Positions 9,057 to 18,675 of a stretch of 64,000 nucleotides of DNA are shown here, in pieces; position 1 is the first letter of the stretch, and the number at the start of each line of letters is the position of its first letter. The notes below the pieces were generated by a model. That model made no database searches. It was not told the DNA's origin and saw only the letters and a program-made list of their open reading frames with translations. Source of the stretch: Actinomadura viridilutea (GTDB lineage: Bacteria > Actinomycetota > Actinomycetes > Streptosporangiales > Streptosporangiaceae); the NCBI GenBank assembly GCA_003001795.1, contig PVNI01000021.1, forward strand, positions 1-64,000, in the 5' to 3' direction. The translations under genes were made by a program, and so were the position numbers.

Positions 9057-10320
9057 CTTGGCAGCCTCAGCGCACGGCTGATCGTGGACTCATGAGTCGC
9101 TCAGTCGGAGCTCGTACTCAAGACCGGGTGATTCGACCGGTGGTGTGGAGGGCGAGAGCTCCGCCAGTTGCGCCCAGCCGAGCCGCCGTCGCTCGGGTCA
9201 TGTGAAGCACAGCGAAAGCGCCCCCAGCCGGCTGCAAAGCGTCAAGTACAGGTCGGTGCCGCCGGAGATGGAAGCCCAACGACGTACGTGGCCTCGCAAG
9301 GCGCGTGTCTGGCAGACGCCACCATGTGCCTCTGCCGTCAACAGATCACGTAGCCGTTAAGCCGTCAGCACCGTCATCGCAACGGTCGGCTGTCTTCGCT
9401 CATGGCCCCGCGGAGCCCGCCCGGCTGATGTGGTTCGCTCCGGCACAATCCCGGGAGTCCACCTGTTGTCCACCGCGCGCTGAAGAGAGGTCGGCTCCCT
9501 AGGCAATTGCCAGCAGAGCGCGCCAGAGCATCGGCGCCACTGCCGCAGAGCCACGAGAAACCGACACCTCATGCAGCCGCAGTAGCGCGGCCACTCCCCC
9601 ATCGTGATGCTGAGGTGCCTTGCGTCGTCGGTCCGGCCGAGGGATCAACCGGTTGGCAGCCGCAGGCCCCTTGCGGGGACGCCCGCGGGTGGACCGATGG
9701 CTGGGGGCCGCCGGCCGTGCGGGCGCTGCCAGGCGAGCAGTGCCTTCCTCGCAGGCGGCCGCCGCGTCCTCGTCGATCTCCCCAACGCCAGCTGGTCGGC
9801 GATCTCCACCTTCATCGGCGGCCGGCTTCGCTAGCTCGGAGTGATGTGACGGCAGGCTGAGCAAACGGTATGGGCTTGCCCTTGCCCCAATTCGTGTCAT
9901 CCGGCCGCCCACGGCGAGAGAAGGCTGCCCATCGACGCGCCATGTACCGGCGAAGTGAATCATCAGCGCTGCCTATCGGCTGGCGCGCGGCCCAGCGGTA
10001 GAGCGACCGAGGCGCACATGGTCTCGCACACGGTCGCAGAAATGTAGGCCCAAGTGGCGGCTTGGGATGCGATCAGGAGCGCGTCGGGCCTATTCGCTCT
10101 GGAGGTGGAGCGCCCACCTCCTCCCATGAGCGTCTGGGGCGCCGCCGGTTCCTCTATGACCAGTGATCGGCCACGACGAATGTCCAACCCGCGACAGCAG
10201 GACTACCTGTCGTCGGCAGCGCGCCAGTAGCGGTGAGAAGCTCTACCAGGCGCAGTTCGCAAGGCATGCCGAAGGGCGGCTGTGTGGAGGTAGAAGGGAG
10301 CGTCGCCGCGAGCAGCGGAG

Positions 10321-10334
10321 GTTTCACGTGAAAC
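10321..10334. promoter_or_regulatory. parS centromere site
   Basis: Perfect gtttcacgtgaaac followed by atcgc, as at 7189; also in decayed DNA. Confidence 0.93.
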
Positions 10335-11059
10335 ATCGCTCCGAGACGGTGAGCATGCCACCCGCTTCCGCGGTGAATGTCCCTCCTCGCGCCCGTAGCT
10401 GCACGATTTGAGGGGGTGTCCGAGCCGTCCGTACAGCAGCACCGGGGGCACGCCCGCCACCTCGAACGCCACATCGTGCGCATCAGAGTCCGCCCTCGGA
10501 CCAGCCGATCGCCACCCGCCTGGGCTTTGTCCCGCCCCTACATCTGCGAGACGGAACGCCACGCCTGCGCCTGCGCTTGGCCGCACATGAGACAGCGCGG
10601 CCACACCGCACTTGGCGGCCTCCCTACCCACTGGCCGCGGCACCAGCCTGTCAGGACAGAACACCTGGCGCGTGGGCGCTGCAGCGGCTGCGCATGGCGA
10701 TCGGGCTGCTCGATCACCACCCGCGTGGACACGCCATCGAGGGCGGTGCCGCCTCTCCCCACCGCCCGGCTCCCGGACGAACTCGTCCCACGGGGGCAAC
10801 CGGGTCGTGGGAGGCAGTGCCAGCGACACAGACGGAGACGGACTTGCTGGCTGGCATGACGAGCAGGGTGGCGCTGTGAGGGCGGGGCCGCGCGGCGCTG
10901 CAGCGCACGCCGCAGACTGTCTTATCAGGACCTGCTACCTGAATCTGACCACCACAGCAATGGGGGGCCGTGCGCGCCGGGGCCCGGCCAGCAGACCGGC
11001 GCCAAGGGCACCTCATCGATTTCTGCGCTGTTGTGAGGATGAGCCAGGCTACTCATCTC

Positions 11060-11905
11060 CCGCACGCGACCCATCGGGGAGTACGTCCAGCCGCCCGCAT
11101 CACAGCCCCCACCGGACACCACCGGGTGTCGATGCGCAGGTGCTCGCCCTGCGTCGCACACACCGCATCGGCCTGGCCGACCCGGGGGGCCGCCCGCACC
11201 GCCGTCGCGCCGTCCACCGCACACCGCATCCTGGCCCGCGACGGACTGCCGCTGCCGGCGGCGTGCGACCGGGCCATCGGCGAACCCATCCGCCGCTACG
11301 AACGCTCCCGCCCCGGCGACCTGGTCCACATCGACGTCAAAAGGCTCAACCGCAACCCCGGACGCCGGCGGACACAGGGCCCCTGGGGCACGCTGCGGGC
11401 CGCGTCAACCGGCACCGCGACAGCGGCGCCGGCTGCCTCTACCTGCACACCGCGCTGGACGACCACTCCCGCCTGGCCTACACCGAGATCCTGGCCGACC
11501 AGACCGCGGCCACCTGCGCCTGTGTTCCTGGTCCGCGTTTCCTGAGCCGCGCCACGCAGCGGTTCGCCGCACGCAGCCTTGCCATCCGACGCGTCCTGAC
11601 CGACAACGCCTAGGCCTGCACCAAGAGCACTTGGCGCACCACCTGCGCAACGCTGGGCATCAGCCCGCGCTGGACCCGGCCCTGGCATCCCAGACCAACG
11701 GCAAGGTCAATCGCTTCCACCGCACGCTGCTGGAGGAGTGGGCCTACCACCGGCCCTACGCCTGCGATGCCGAACGACAGACCGTCTTCGGCGACTGGCT
11801 GGACTGGTACAAACCGCCACCGGCCCCACACCGGCATCGCGGGCCAGACGCCGGCCGACCGCGTCACCAACCTGTCCGAACAGCACAGCTGGCCCGTTGA
11901 TATCC
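11060..11905 (+). pseudogene. IS481-family transposase, frameshifted and truncated
   Basis: Fragments in changing frames follow the order of an IS481-type integrase-core transposase. These are SRPHHSPHRTPPG, QVLALRRTHRIGLA, GEPIRRYERSRPGDLVHIDV, LHTALDDHSRLAYTEILADQ, RRVLTDNA followed by a stop, SQTNGKVNRFHRTLLEEWAY and RHRPHTGIAGQTPADRVTNL. The rve-domain DDE residues can be traced in DLVHIDV, VLTDNA and the Glu of FHRTLLEE. Several frameshifts and an internal stop make it inactive. The N-terminal HTH part is not convincing. It marks the edge of the eroded zone beside parB. Confidence 0.82.
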
Positions 11906-12139
11906 CTCTTCACCAGGCCTGGATCCGATTACTGCGAGTGGCTCGTGCTGAGGACGGGCTTCGTCGACGGGCGGGCCCGTGCTCACGCCAGCGACCACAT
12001 TCGCTGGGGGCGGTGTGCTCGACCACCGGGAGGCAGCACGGACCTCTGCGGGCATGTACGGCGAGCCCGGGATGCGGTGATGCACTACGGGGGCGGGATT
12101 GGTCGACGGACTGGGTGCGACGGCGTCGGCGGATACGGC

Positions 12140-12167
12140 GACGCCCCGGAGATTGCTCCGGGGCGTC
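12140..12167 (-). terminator. Hairpin terminator after parB
   Basis: A perfect 12-bp stem gacgccccggag / ctccggggcgtc with a 4-base loop, 23 bases past the parB stop. Confidence 0.85.
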
Positions 12168-12189
12168 GGGTGAGGGTTCGGGGGTGGGG

Positions 12190-13125
12190 CTATTCGTCGT
12201 CGGGGACCATGGCCTTCAGGATGCGGTCGAGGTCCTCCCTGGAGGCGAACTCGACGACGATCTTCCCCTTGGTGCGGCCCATGTCGACGCGGACCTTGGT
12301 CTCGTACCGGTCGGACAGCCGGTCGGCGATCTCCTTGAGGGCGGGGTCCTCGGTCTTCTTGCGGCGACCCTGGCGGGGCTTGGGCGGCTCGTCGGCCTCC
12401 CGCATCGCGATGATCTCTTCCACGGCGTGGACCGAGAGTCCCTCGGCCACGATCCGCTGCGCGAGGTGCTCCTGGGCCTCGGCGCTGTCCAAGCGGAGCA
12501 GCGCCCGGGCGTGCCCGGCGGAAAGCACGCCCGCCGCGACCCGGCGCTGGACGCCCGGCGGCAGGTTGAGCAGCCGGAGCGTGTTCGTGATGTGCGGCCG
12601 AGACCGGCCGATACGGGAGGCGAGCTGCTCGTGGGTCGCGCCGAAGTCCTCCAGAAGCTGCTGGTAGGCGGCCGCCTCCTCCAGCGGGTTGAGCTGCTGG
12701 CGGTGCAGGTTCTCCATCAGCGCGTCGCGGAGCATGTCCACGTCGCTGGTGTCCCGGACGATGGCCGGGATCGTGTCCAGGCCCGCCTTCTTGGACGCCC
12801 GCCAGCGGCGCTCGCCCATGATCAGCTCATAGTCGTGCTCGGGCGAGTCGACCTTGCGGACCACGATCGGCTGCAGAAGGCCGACGATGTTGATCGACGT
12901 CGCCAGCTCGTCGAGCGCCTCCTCGTCGAAGTGCTCGCGCGGCTGGCGGGGGTTGGGCCGGATGGAGTCGAGGGGGATCTCGGCGAAGTGGGCCCCGACC
13001 ACCGGCTGCATGTCCGTGCCGGGCGCGGTTCCGTTGGGTCGCGCGGAGTCATCGGCGCCCACCGGGGGTGTGGTCGGGATGAGGGCGCCCAGTCCTCGGC
13101 CCAGGCCGCGACGCTGCTGGCTCAC
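12190..13125 (-). CDS. parB: Chromosome-partitioning protein ParB
   Basis: ParB is a CTP-dependent DNA clamp that loads at parS and spreads to form the segregation complex near the origin. The 311 residues begin with the ParB/Spo0J N-terminus RRGLGRGLGALIP. The CTP-binding domain shows NPRQPREHF (58-66) and GERRWRA (104-110), and ENLHRQQLNPLEEA follows at 138-151. The parS-reading HTH is HEQLASRIGRSRPHI (about 165-179) and a dimerisation domain ends the protein. Its start overlaps the parA stop by four bases, so the two are translationally coupled. Five parS-like sites lie within the window. Confidence 0.97.
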   Translation of the reverse strand: MSQQRRGLGRGLGALIPTTPPVGADDSARPNGTAPGTDMQPVVGAHFAEIPLDSIRPNPRQPREHFDEEALDELATSINIVGLLQPIVVRKVDSPEHDYELIMGERRWRASKKAGLDTIPAIVRDTSDVDMLRDALMENLHRQQLNPLEEAAAYQQLLEDFGATHEQLASRIGRSRPHITNTLRLLNLPPGVQRRVAAGVLSAGHARALLRLDSAEAQEHLAQRIVAEGLSVHAVEEIIAMREADEPPKPRQGRRKKTEDPALKEIADRLSDRYETKVRVDMGRTKGKIVVEFASREDLDRILKAMVPDDE

Positions 13126-14312
13126 TTGGCGGCTCCTCGGTGGGCCATCTCCGAGGCGGCCTCGCTGTAGGCGAGGGCGCCGCTGGAGCCCGGGTCGTAG
13201 GTGATGACGGATTGTCCGTAACTGGGCGCCTCGGAAACTCGGACGCTCCGCGGGATCACAGTGTTGAGCACGATGTCACCGAAGTGGTTGCGTACATCCT
13301 CGGCCACCTGGGCGGCCAGCCGAGTACGGGCGTCGTACATGGTCAGCAGGATGGTGGACACGTTGAGGCCCGGATTGAGGTGGGCCTTGACCAGGTCGAC
13401 GGTGCGGATGAGCTGTCCGAGCCCTTCCAACGCGTAGTACTCGCACTGGATGGGGATCAGCAGCTCGTCCCCGCCGACGAGCGCGTTGACGGTGAGCAGC
13501 CCCAGGGAGGGCGGGCAGTCGATCAGGACGTAGTCGAACTGGCTCGTGTCGTAAGCGTCCAACGCCCGACGCAGCCGCGACTCCCGCGCCACCTTGGAGA
13601 CCAGCTCGATCTCGGCCCCGGCGAGATTGAGGTTGGCGGGCGCGCAGTACAGCCCCGGGATGTCCGGAGCGGGCACCACGATGTCGGCCAGCGGCTTGTC
13701 CTCGATCAGCACGTCATAGATCGACGGGACGTCAGCGCGATGCTCCACCCCCAGGGCCGTGGAGGCATTGCCCTGAGGGTCGAGGTCGACGACGAGCACC
13801 CGCGCCCCGTGCAGCGCCAACGAGGCGGCGAGATTGACCGACGTGGTCGTCTTGCCGACCCCGCCCTTCTGGTTCGCGATCGTGATGACCCGGCACTTGG
13901 GCGGTCGAGGCCACTCCTTGTTCCGCCGGCCCGACATCGGCTTCAGTGCGGTGACCGATGTTTCACGTGAAACCTCGACATCCTTGAGCGCCTCGCGCAC
14001 GAGTTCTGACTCCCCCTGAGCTGGTCCCTGACGCGGACCCGGCGGCTGGTGCATGGCGCCACCACCCGTCGGCACGTAGCCGACGCTCTCCGCCGTCCCG
14101 GACGTCGTACTTGCCCACATCGCATGCCCGGACGGAGGTTTGACCTCCTCCTTTTGGGCGGTCTCCCCTGGCTTCCCGCTCGCCGACGCCGGGCTCCCCG
14201 GCGCCGTCTCCTCGGGTGCCTCGCTTTCAGCGGGCCAGCCCGGGCCGGTCGTTCGGTTGTCGGGGGATTCTTTGGCGCGGTCCGGCCAACCCAGTCCTGG
14301 TCCCGTGCTCAT
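13122..14312 (-). CDS. parA: Chromosome-partitioning ATPase ParA
   Basis: ParA is a Walker-type ATPase that binds DNA non-specifically and positions ParB-origin complexes. The deviant Walker A KGGVGKTT is at residues 149-156, the Walker A' segment is VLVVDLDPQGNAS, and Walker B is YVLIDCPPSLG. An unusual 138-residue Pro/Ser/Gly-rich N-terminal tail precedes the ATPase core. ATG 14312 is supported by GAAGAGG upstream and by a four-base overlap with the rsmG stop. A parS site lies inside the coding sequence and encodes VSRET (114-118). If a later start were used the tail would be shorter; the core is unaffected. Confidence 0.95.
   Translation of the reverse strand: MSTGPGLGWPDRAKESPDNRTTGPGWPAESEAPEETAPGSPASASGKPGETAQKEEVKPPSGHAMWASTTSGTAESVGYVPTGGGAMHQPPGPRQGPAQGESELVREALKDVEVSRETSVTALKPMSGRRNKEWPRPPKCRVITIANQKGGVGKTTTSVNLAASLALHGARVLVVDLDPQGNASTALGVEHRADVPSIYDVLIEDKPLADIVVPAPDIPGLYCAPANLNLAGAEIELVSKVARESRLRRALDAYDTSQFDYVLIDCPPSLGLLTVNALVGGDELLIPIQCEYYALEGLGQLIRTVDLVKAHLNPGLNVSTILLTMYDARTRLAAQVAEDVRNHFGDIVLNTVIPRSVRVSEAPSYGQSVITYDPGSSGALAYSEAASEMAHRGAAK
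13960..13973. promoter_or_regulatory. parS centromere site inside parA
   Basis: Perfect gtttcacgtgaaac within the parA 5' coding region, the copy nearest the origin (about 9.6 kb from oriC). Confidence 0.95.
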
Positions 14313-14959
14313 GAAGACCTCTTCCTCGACCCTTTCGCGCGCCGGGGCACGCGTTCGGCGACCACACGGACAAGCGTTGTCGGCGGATCGACCTTACCGC
14401 GCCCGACTTGAAGCAGTTCGGTCCTGCGCACGCCGAAGCGCTTGAGAACCGGCTGCGCCTCCTCCAGCTCGGCCGCCGCGCGCTCTCCCTTGAGCGCGAG
14501 CAGCTCACCACCCGGCCGCAGCAAGGGCAACGCCCAGGTGACCAGGCGTTCCAGCGGGGCGACCGCGCGCGCGGTGGCGATGTCCACGGCGAACTCGCGG
14601 GCGACCTCTTCGGCGCGGGCACGGCGAACCTCGACGTTGCTCAACTTCAGCATGTCCACGACCTCGTTGAGGAACGTCGTCCTGCGCAGCAGCGGCTCCA
14701 GCAGCGTGATCTTCAGATCCGGCCGGACGATCGCCAGGACCACGCCGGGCAGGCCGGCACCCGAGCCGATGTCTATGACCCGCGCGCCCTGCGGAATCAC
14801 TTCCGCCACCACCGCGCAGTTGATCAGATGGCGCTCCCACAGCCGGTCGACCTCCCGGGGGCCGATCAGGCCGCGTACCACCCCGGCGTCGGCGAGGAAC
14901 TCCGCGTAGCGTTCCGCGACGGGCAGCGAATCACCGAAGACCTCACGTGCTATCCCCAC
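14309..14959 (-). CDS. rsmG: 16S rRNA (guanine-527-N7) methyltransferase
   Basis: RsmG (formerly GidB) methylates N7 of G527 in 16S rRNA using S-adenosylmethionine; loss gives low-level streptomycin resistance. The protein has about 216 residues. It begins GIAREVFGDSLPVAERYAEF and continues with RLWERHLINCAVV, the SAM-binding VIDIGSGAGLPG and ATARAVAPLERL. GTG 14959 is chosen by homology; GTG 14995 is also in frame. It is the first gene of rsmG-parA-parB, all overlapping by four bases, the conserved actinobacterial order. Confidence 0.95.
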   Translation of the reverse strand: MGIAREVFGDSLPVAERYAEFLADAGVVRGLIGPREVDRLWERHLINCAVVAEVIPQGARVIDIGSGAGLPGVVLAIVRPDLKITLLEPLLRRTTFLNEVVDMLKLSNVEVRRARAEEVAREFAVDIATARAVAPLERLVTWALPLLRPGGELLALKGERAAAELEEAQPVLKRFGVRRTELLQVGRGKVDPPTTLVRVVAERVPRRAKGSRKRSS

Positions 14960-15127
14960 CGTACGAATCGTTCCACATGGGTCCCGAGGTCGCACCCATG
15001 AAACGAGCCTGTGGACAACCCAGGCGGCCGCCGCAGGTCAGCCCCCGATCGCGAGGTCACCCGCATATTCGCCGTCATGCGGGTAAAGGCGAGGCAATGC
15101 CCATCACCGAAGAAGGAGAACCGGAGC

Positions 15128-15625
15128 ATGGGAATCGGAGTCAGCCTCGTGTTCATCGCGACCGGGGCGATCTTGGCGTTCGCGCTGCGCGTCGATCTCA
15201 GCGGCGTGGACATCCGCATGGTCGGCTGGATCTTGATCCTGGTCGGACTGATCAGCCTGTTCTTCACGCTCAGGTACATCCGGCCGCGTCGAGGCGCCGG
15301 CCGGGTGACTGCCGGGACCGACCCGCTGTATGTGGAACGCCCCGACGAGGCGGATCCGACTGTTCACGATGAACGCGTCATCGAACGTTCACCTGAACCG
15401 CATGTCGAGCGTGTCGAACGGATTATCGAACGTCCTGTCCCGCAGCCGTCGACGCCGCACGGGCACGCTGCTCAGGAGTCGCATCTGCCCCAGAATCCCC
15501 GCGCGGCCCAGGATCCGGGCGTCGCTCAGGATCCCGGCTACGCCCAAGACCCCGCGCTTCAGAACCGGCCCGCGAGTGTCCCGTCCGACCTTGGCCGACA
15601 TCAGACGCCGCGTGACCGTCGCTGA
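15128..15625 (+). CDS. DUF6458-like small membrane protein with repeat-rich tail
   Basis: This 165-residue protein of unknown function has two transmembrane helices. They lie at about 4-22 (VSLVFIATGAILAFAL) and 30-48 (MVGWILILVGLISLFF) and resemble actinobacterial DUF6458 proteins. The tail is cytoplasmic or surface-exposed and low in complexity, with Glu/Arg-rich near-repeats (VERPDE, VIERSPE, HVERVERIIERPVP) and then three AQDPG-like repeats. ATG 15128 follows AAGGAG. It is transcribed opposite to its neighbours and sits between rsmG and jag, which are usually adjacent, so it looks inserted. Confidence 0.75.
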   Translation: MGIGVSLVFIATGAILAFALRVDLSGVDIRMVGWILILVGLISLFFTLRYIRPRRGAGRVTAGTDPLYVERPDEADPTVHDERVIERSPEPHVERVERIIERPVPQPSTPHGHAAQESHLPQNPRAAQDPGVAQDPGYAQDPALQNRPASVPSDLGRHQTPRDRR

Positions 15626-16297
15626 TCCCCCTGCACGGAACGGGACGGCACCTCGTGCCCAGGCGCAGTTGTTGACGAGCTCGTCGATCAGCGCGCGGCT
15701 GCGCGAGCGGCCGCTCTGGCGGGCATGTCGCGGCAGCCGGCTGGGGTTTCACGCGGAAGGACGCTTATGTGAAGAACTCGTCGGCCACCCGAAGGACGAG
15801 AAGCCGGCCAAGCCGCAGTCGGACGGTCCGTCCGGCTCGCACACGGAGGGCGTCGGGGGTCGGCGGTCTCGGGACCGCTGCGTAGTTCGTGGTCCAGTAG
15901 GGCTGGTGCGGGCGGCGCCGGACAACGTGTCGCGCGAAGTGGGCCGGTACGTACGGCCGACGGTAAGGAGAGGTGACGGCATGACCGTCCAACCGGCAGG
16001 AGCCGGCGCGACCGTCACGGCACACGGTGTGGCTGCATGGCGGGGGCTGGAAGCAAGGAAGGTGTGGCATTTCCGAGGTGACAGTACGCCCGTGTTGGGC
16101 CGACCAGCATGTCGAAGGGCGCCGCGGCGGTGTGCTCCCGCAGACATGCGGTGCGGCGGCGGCCTTCGGGGTTCGACGACGAGTCACCTCCCCGTCCGTC
16201 GACGCTCGTGCGAGGACGGCGGGTGCGCAAGGTCGATGCTTGGAGTCCGGAACCGGTCAGTGTGTCGGTCGGATGATCCGGGACGGCGGATAAGGAA
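15626..16297. other. Gap, no convincing gene
   Basis: A good ribosome-site-like AAGGAGAGG (about 15965-15973) precedes an ATG at 15981. The frame behind it runs through the jag terminator and antisense to jag, so I do not call it. Nothing else is recognised in the 670 bases. Confidence 0.5.
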
Positions 16298-16331
16298 AGG
16301 CCCCGATGTCCGCCATGCGGAATCGGGGCCT
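16298..16331 (-). terminator. Hairpin terminator after jag
   Basis: The stem aggccccgat / atcggggcct (10 bp, 14-base loop) lies 37 bases past the leftward jag stop and ends the rpmH-to-jag operon. Confidence 0.8.
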
Positions 16332-16367
16332 CGGAGTCGTGAAGCCGGACTGTTAGCGGCAGGCCGA

Positions 16368-16853
16368 TCAGGAGGGGTAGACGACCACGTACCGTTCAGG
16401 CTCTTCGCCCTCCGACTCGCTGCGCAGGCCGACGGCGGCCACCGCGTCATGCACGATCTTGCGCTCGAAGGGCGTCATCGGGGCCAGCGGCTTGGGCGTG
16501 CCGCTCTGCTTGACCTCGTCGGCCACGTCCTGCCCGAGCTTGGTCAGCTCCGCGCGGCGCCGCTCACGGTAGCCGCCGATGTCGAGCATGAGGCGGCTGC
16601 GGTTGCCGGTCTTCCGGTGCACCGCCAGACGGGTCAGCTCCTGTAGGGCCTCCAACACCTCCCCGCGCTTGCCGACCAGTTCGTCCAGGGACGCGCCGAC
16701 CACCGCGACGACCGCGCGCTCGCCCTCGACGTCCATGTCGATGTCGCCGTCGTAGTCACCGATGTCCAGCAGGCCCTCGATGTAGTCGGCGGCGATCTCG
16801 CCCTCTTGTTCGAGCGCCTGGACGTCGACCTCAGTGGTGTCGGTCTGGCTCAA
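16368..16853 (-). CDS. jag: Jag/KhpB-like KH-R3H single-stranded nucleic-acid binding protein
   Basis: This 161-residue protein carries a KH domain (about 25-95, with VVGASLDELVGKRGEVLEAL) followed by an R3H domain (LAPMTPFERKIVHDAV). The order is that of Jag/KhpB, an RNA-binding protein linked to YidC and cell-envelope control in Gram-positives. The N-terminal Jag-N domain of Firmicutes is absent, as is normal in actinobacteria. TTG 16853 is chosen because AAGGAG lies six bases upstream; GTG 16883 is the alternative. It is the last gene of rpmH-rnpA-yidD-yidC-jag. Confidence 0.9.
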   Translation of the reverse strand: MSQTDTTEVDVQALEQEGEIAADYIEGLLDIGDYDGDIDMDVEGERAVVAVVGASLDELVGKRGEVLEALQELTRLAVHRKTGNRSRLMLDIGGYRERRRAELTKLGQDVADEVKQSGTPKPLAPMTPFERKIVHDAVAAVGLRSESEGEEPERYVVVYPS

Positions 16854-16890
16854 CGGGGTCTCCTTCTTCGGCGTGGACCGCAATCACAAC

Positions 16891-17889
16891 CTAGCGCTTT
16901 TGACTGCCGCTGCGCTTGCTGCGCGGCTTACGAGTCGGCTGGTTGCGAACGACCTTCGGCTTGGGGGCGGTGTCGGCGGGCGCGGCAGCGTCCTTCTTCG
17001 TACGGCCCTTGGCGTTCTTACCCCGTCCGGCCCCCGCGGCCGCGGTGGCGGCGGCCTTCGCGGTCTTGGCCTTGCCCGCCGGGGCGCCGGTGCGAGAGCC
17101 GTTGGCGCCGTTGGAGGGCTGCTGCGGGTAGCGCTTGTAGATGTAGTGCTGCTGCGCGAGCGTCCAGCTGTTGGACGTCACCCAGTACATCAACACGCCC
17201 AGCGGGAAGCCCAGCCCGAACAGGCCGAAGAAGGGCGCCAGGAAGACCATCATCTTCTGCGCCTGCATCATCGGGTTGGCCTCGTCCACCGCGCCCTGCT
17301 GCATCTGGGCGCGCTTCATGCTGGCCCGGACCGTGAAGAAGGTCGTGCAGGAGCTGATGATCACGGCGAGGCCGGTGACGACGATCGCGCTCCAGCTCTT
17401 GGGGTCGTTCTGCCAGGCGTTGAGGAAGGTGTCGGGGATGTGCGCGCCGAAGATGTTGGCCTCCTGCGCGCTCTTGACCAGGTCCGGGGTGACCGCGAAG
17501 ACGCCCTCCCCCGGGCGGGCGTCCGAGATCCGCCGCAGCACCTGGAAGAGCCCGATGAAGACCGGCATCTGCACCAGGAGCGGCAGGCAGCCCGACAGCG
17601 GGTTGGCGCCGTGCTCCTGGTAGAGCTTCATGACCTCCTGGTTGAGGCGCTGCTTGTCGTTCTTGTACTTCTTGCGCAGCGCCTGAACCTTCGGGTTCAG
17701 CTCCTGCATCTTCCGCGACGCGTGGATCTGCTTCACGAACAGGGGGAAGAGCAGGATCCGGAAGAGCACGGTCAGCAGGATGATGGCGCCGCCCCAGGCC
17801 CACCCGCTGTTCTTGGGGAAGACAAGGCTCAGACCGCTATGGATCCAGACGATGAGCTGAGCGACTATCTCGTACAGCCAATCAAGCAC
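16891..17889 (-). CDS. yidC: Membrane protein insertase YidC/Oxa1
   Basis: YidC inserts and folds inner-membrane proteins, alone or with Sec. The 332 residues show the Gram-positive five-helix layout without the large periplasmic domain. In order these are LYEIVAQLIVWIHSGL, WAWGGAIILLTVLFRILLFP with the groove arginine, the positively charged hairpin KMQELNPKVQALRKKY, GCLPLLVQMPVFIGLF, and the last helices FFGLFGLGFPLGVLMYWV. The Lys/Arg/Ala-rich tail fits ribosome contact. GTG 17889 overlaps the yidD stop by eight bases. Confidence 0.97.
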   Translation of the reverse strand: MLDWLYEIVAQLIVWIHSGLSLVFPKNSGWAWGGAIILLTVLFRILLFPLFVKQIHASRKMQELNPKVQALRKKYKNDKQRLNQEVMKLYQEHGANPLSGCLPLLVQMPVFIGLFQVLRRISDARPGEGVFAVTPDLVKSAQEANIFGAHIPDTFLNAWQNDPKSWSAIVVTGLAVIISSCTTFFTVRASMKRAQMQQGAVDEANPMMQAQKMMVFLAPFFGLFGLGFPLGVLMYWVTSNSWTLAQQHYIYKRYPQQPSNGANGSRTGAPAGKAKTAKAAATAAAGAGRGKNAKGRTKKDAAAPADTAPKPKVVRNQPTRKPRSKRSGSQKR

Positions 17890-18292
17890 CGGGCAGCTCC
17901 TTGGGCTCTGCTAGCGCGGGGCCGCTTTCCTCGCGGCCGGGGGCGGTCGTGGCGGGCGCCTCAGGGGCGGCCGCCGGGCCGCCGGGGTCCGTGGCGGCCT
18001 CGCCGGCTTTCGGCACCTTGGGGGGCGGAACCGGATCGTATCCGCCGCGGTGGAATGGATGGCACCGTCCGATCCGCCGGACGGTGAGCCAGGTGCCGCG
18101 CAGGGCGCCGTGCGTCTGCAGCGCCTCAAGGGAATACGCGCTGCAGGTGGGATAGAAGCGGCATTGTTGCCCGAGCAGGGGGCTGAGGAAGCGTCGGTAG
18201 GCGCGGACGAGAAGCATGAGCGACCGGGCCGCGAGGCCGACTCGCCCGGCCGCGTGGTGCGAGGGGGCCGCTCCCCCTTGCTGGCTCATCAT
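17882..18292 (-). CDS. yidD: Membrane protein insertion efficiency factor YidD
   Basis: This small membrane-associated protein assists YidC-dependent insertion. The 136 residues contain the family core RAYRRFLSPLLGQQCRFYPTC, SAYSLEALQTHG and GRCHPFHRGGYDPVP, with the conserved Cys pair. A 50-residue Ala/Pro-rich tail beyond the core is longer than usual. The start ATG 18292 overlaps the rnpA stop (ATGATGA). Confidence 0.95.
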   Translation of the reverse strand: MMSQQGGAAPSHHAAGRVGLAARSLMLLVRAYRRFLSPLLGQQCRFYPTCSAYSLEALQTHGALRGTWLTVRRIGRCHPFHRGGYDPVPPPKVPKAGEAATDPGGPAAAPEAPATTAPGREESGPALAEPKELPGA

Positions 18293-18657
18293 CTCCGCCC
18301 CTTGGACGCGGGCCGCAGCAGCCGGTCGAGCGCCGACTCCAGATCCGCGGCCAGTTCGCCGTGGCGCGCCGTTCCCGCGCGGGGGTTCGCGCGCACTACG
18401 AGCAGGCTACCTTGCGGAAGTCGATCGAGGTGTGCTCGGACGAGGTGCCGCAGCCGCCTGCGCACGCGATTGCGCACGACCGCGCTACCGACCGTCCGCG
18501 CCACGATGAACCCCACCAGCGGTGCGTGGTCGGCCTGCGCGGCGTCGTCTCGGCGGAGCAGGTGCACGACGACAGTCGGCCGTCCGGCGCGGCGACCGCG
18601 CCGGACGGCCAGGGTGAAATCCTCCCGCCGCCGCATCCGGTTCCCGGACGGCAGCAT
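18289..18657 (-). CDS. rnpA: Ribonuclease P protein component
   Basis: This basic protein partner of the RNase P ribozyme acts in tRNA 5' maturation. The 122 residues begin MLPSGNRMRRREDF. They carry the RNR signature at VVRNRVRRRLRHLVR, and LVVRANPRAG follows. It lies 18 bases after rpmH and overlaps yidD, the universal rpmH-rnpA-yidD order. Confidence 0.96.
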   Translation of the reverse strand: MLPSGNRMRRREDFTLAVRRGRRAGRPTVVVHLLRRDDAAQADHAPLVGFIVARTVGSAVVRNRVRRRLRHLVRAHLDRLPQGSLLVVRANPRAGTARHGELAADLESALDRLLRPASKGRR

Positions 18658-18675
18658 GAGCGTGGAAGGGGTCGA

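Larger units (their letters stand above)
8216..11059. other. Eroded region with parS sites, no convincing gene
   Basis: These 2.8 kb lack frames with consistent codon bias, a ribosome site and recognised homology. Fragments that look like old coding DNA occur (for example a leftward ELLTATGALPTTG near 10230-10150), all short or broken. Two perfect parS sites are embedded at 9043 and 10321. The region lies between two dead transposases and reads as mobile-element scar tissue. Confidence 0.6.

Noticed and set aside
15746..15759. parS-like gtttcacgcggaag
   Set aside because: Right half does not match the palindrome; too degenerate to call.
15981..16646. Possible gene starting MTVQPAGAG with a good ribosome-site-like sequence
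   Set aside because: The frame runs through the jag terminator and antisense to jag, the bias is lost after about 30 codons, and no homology is seen.
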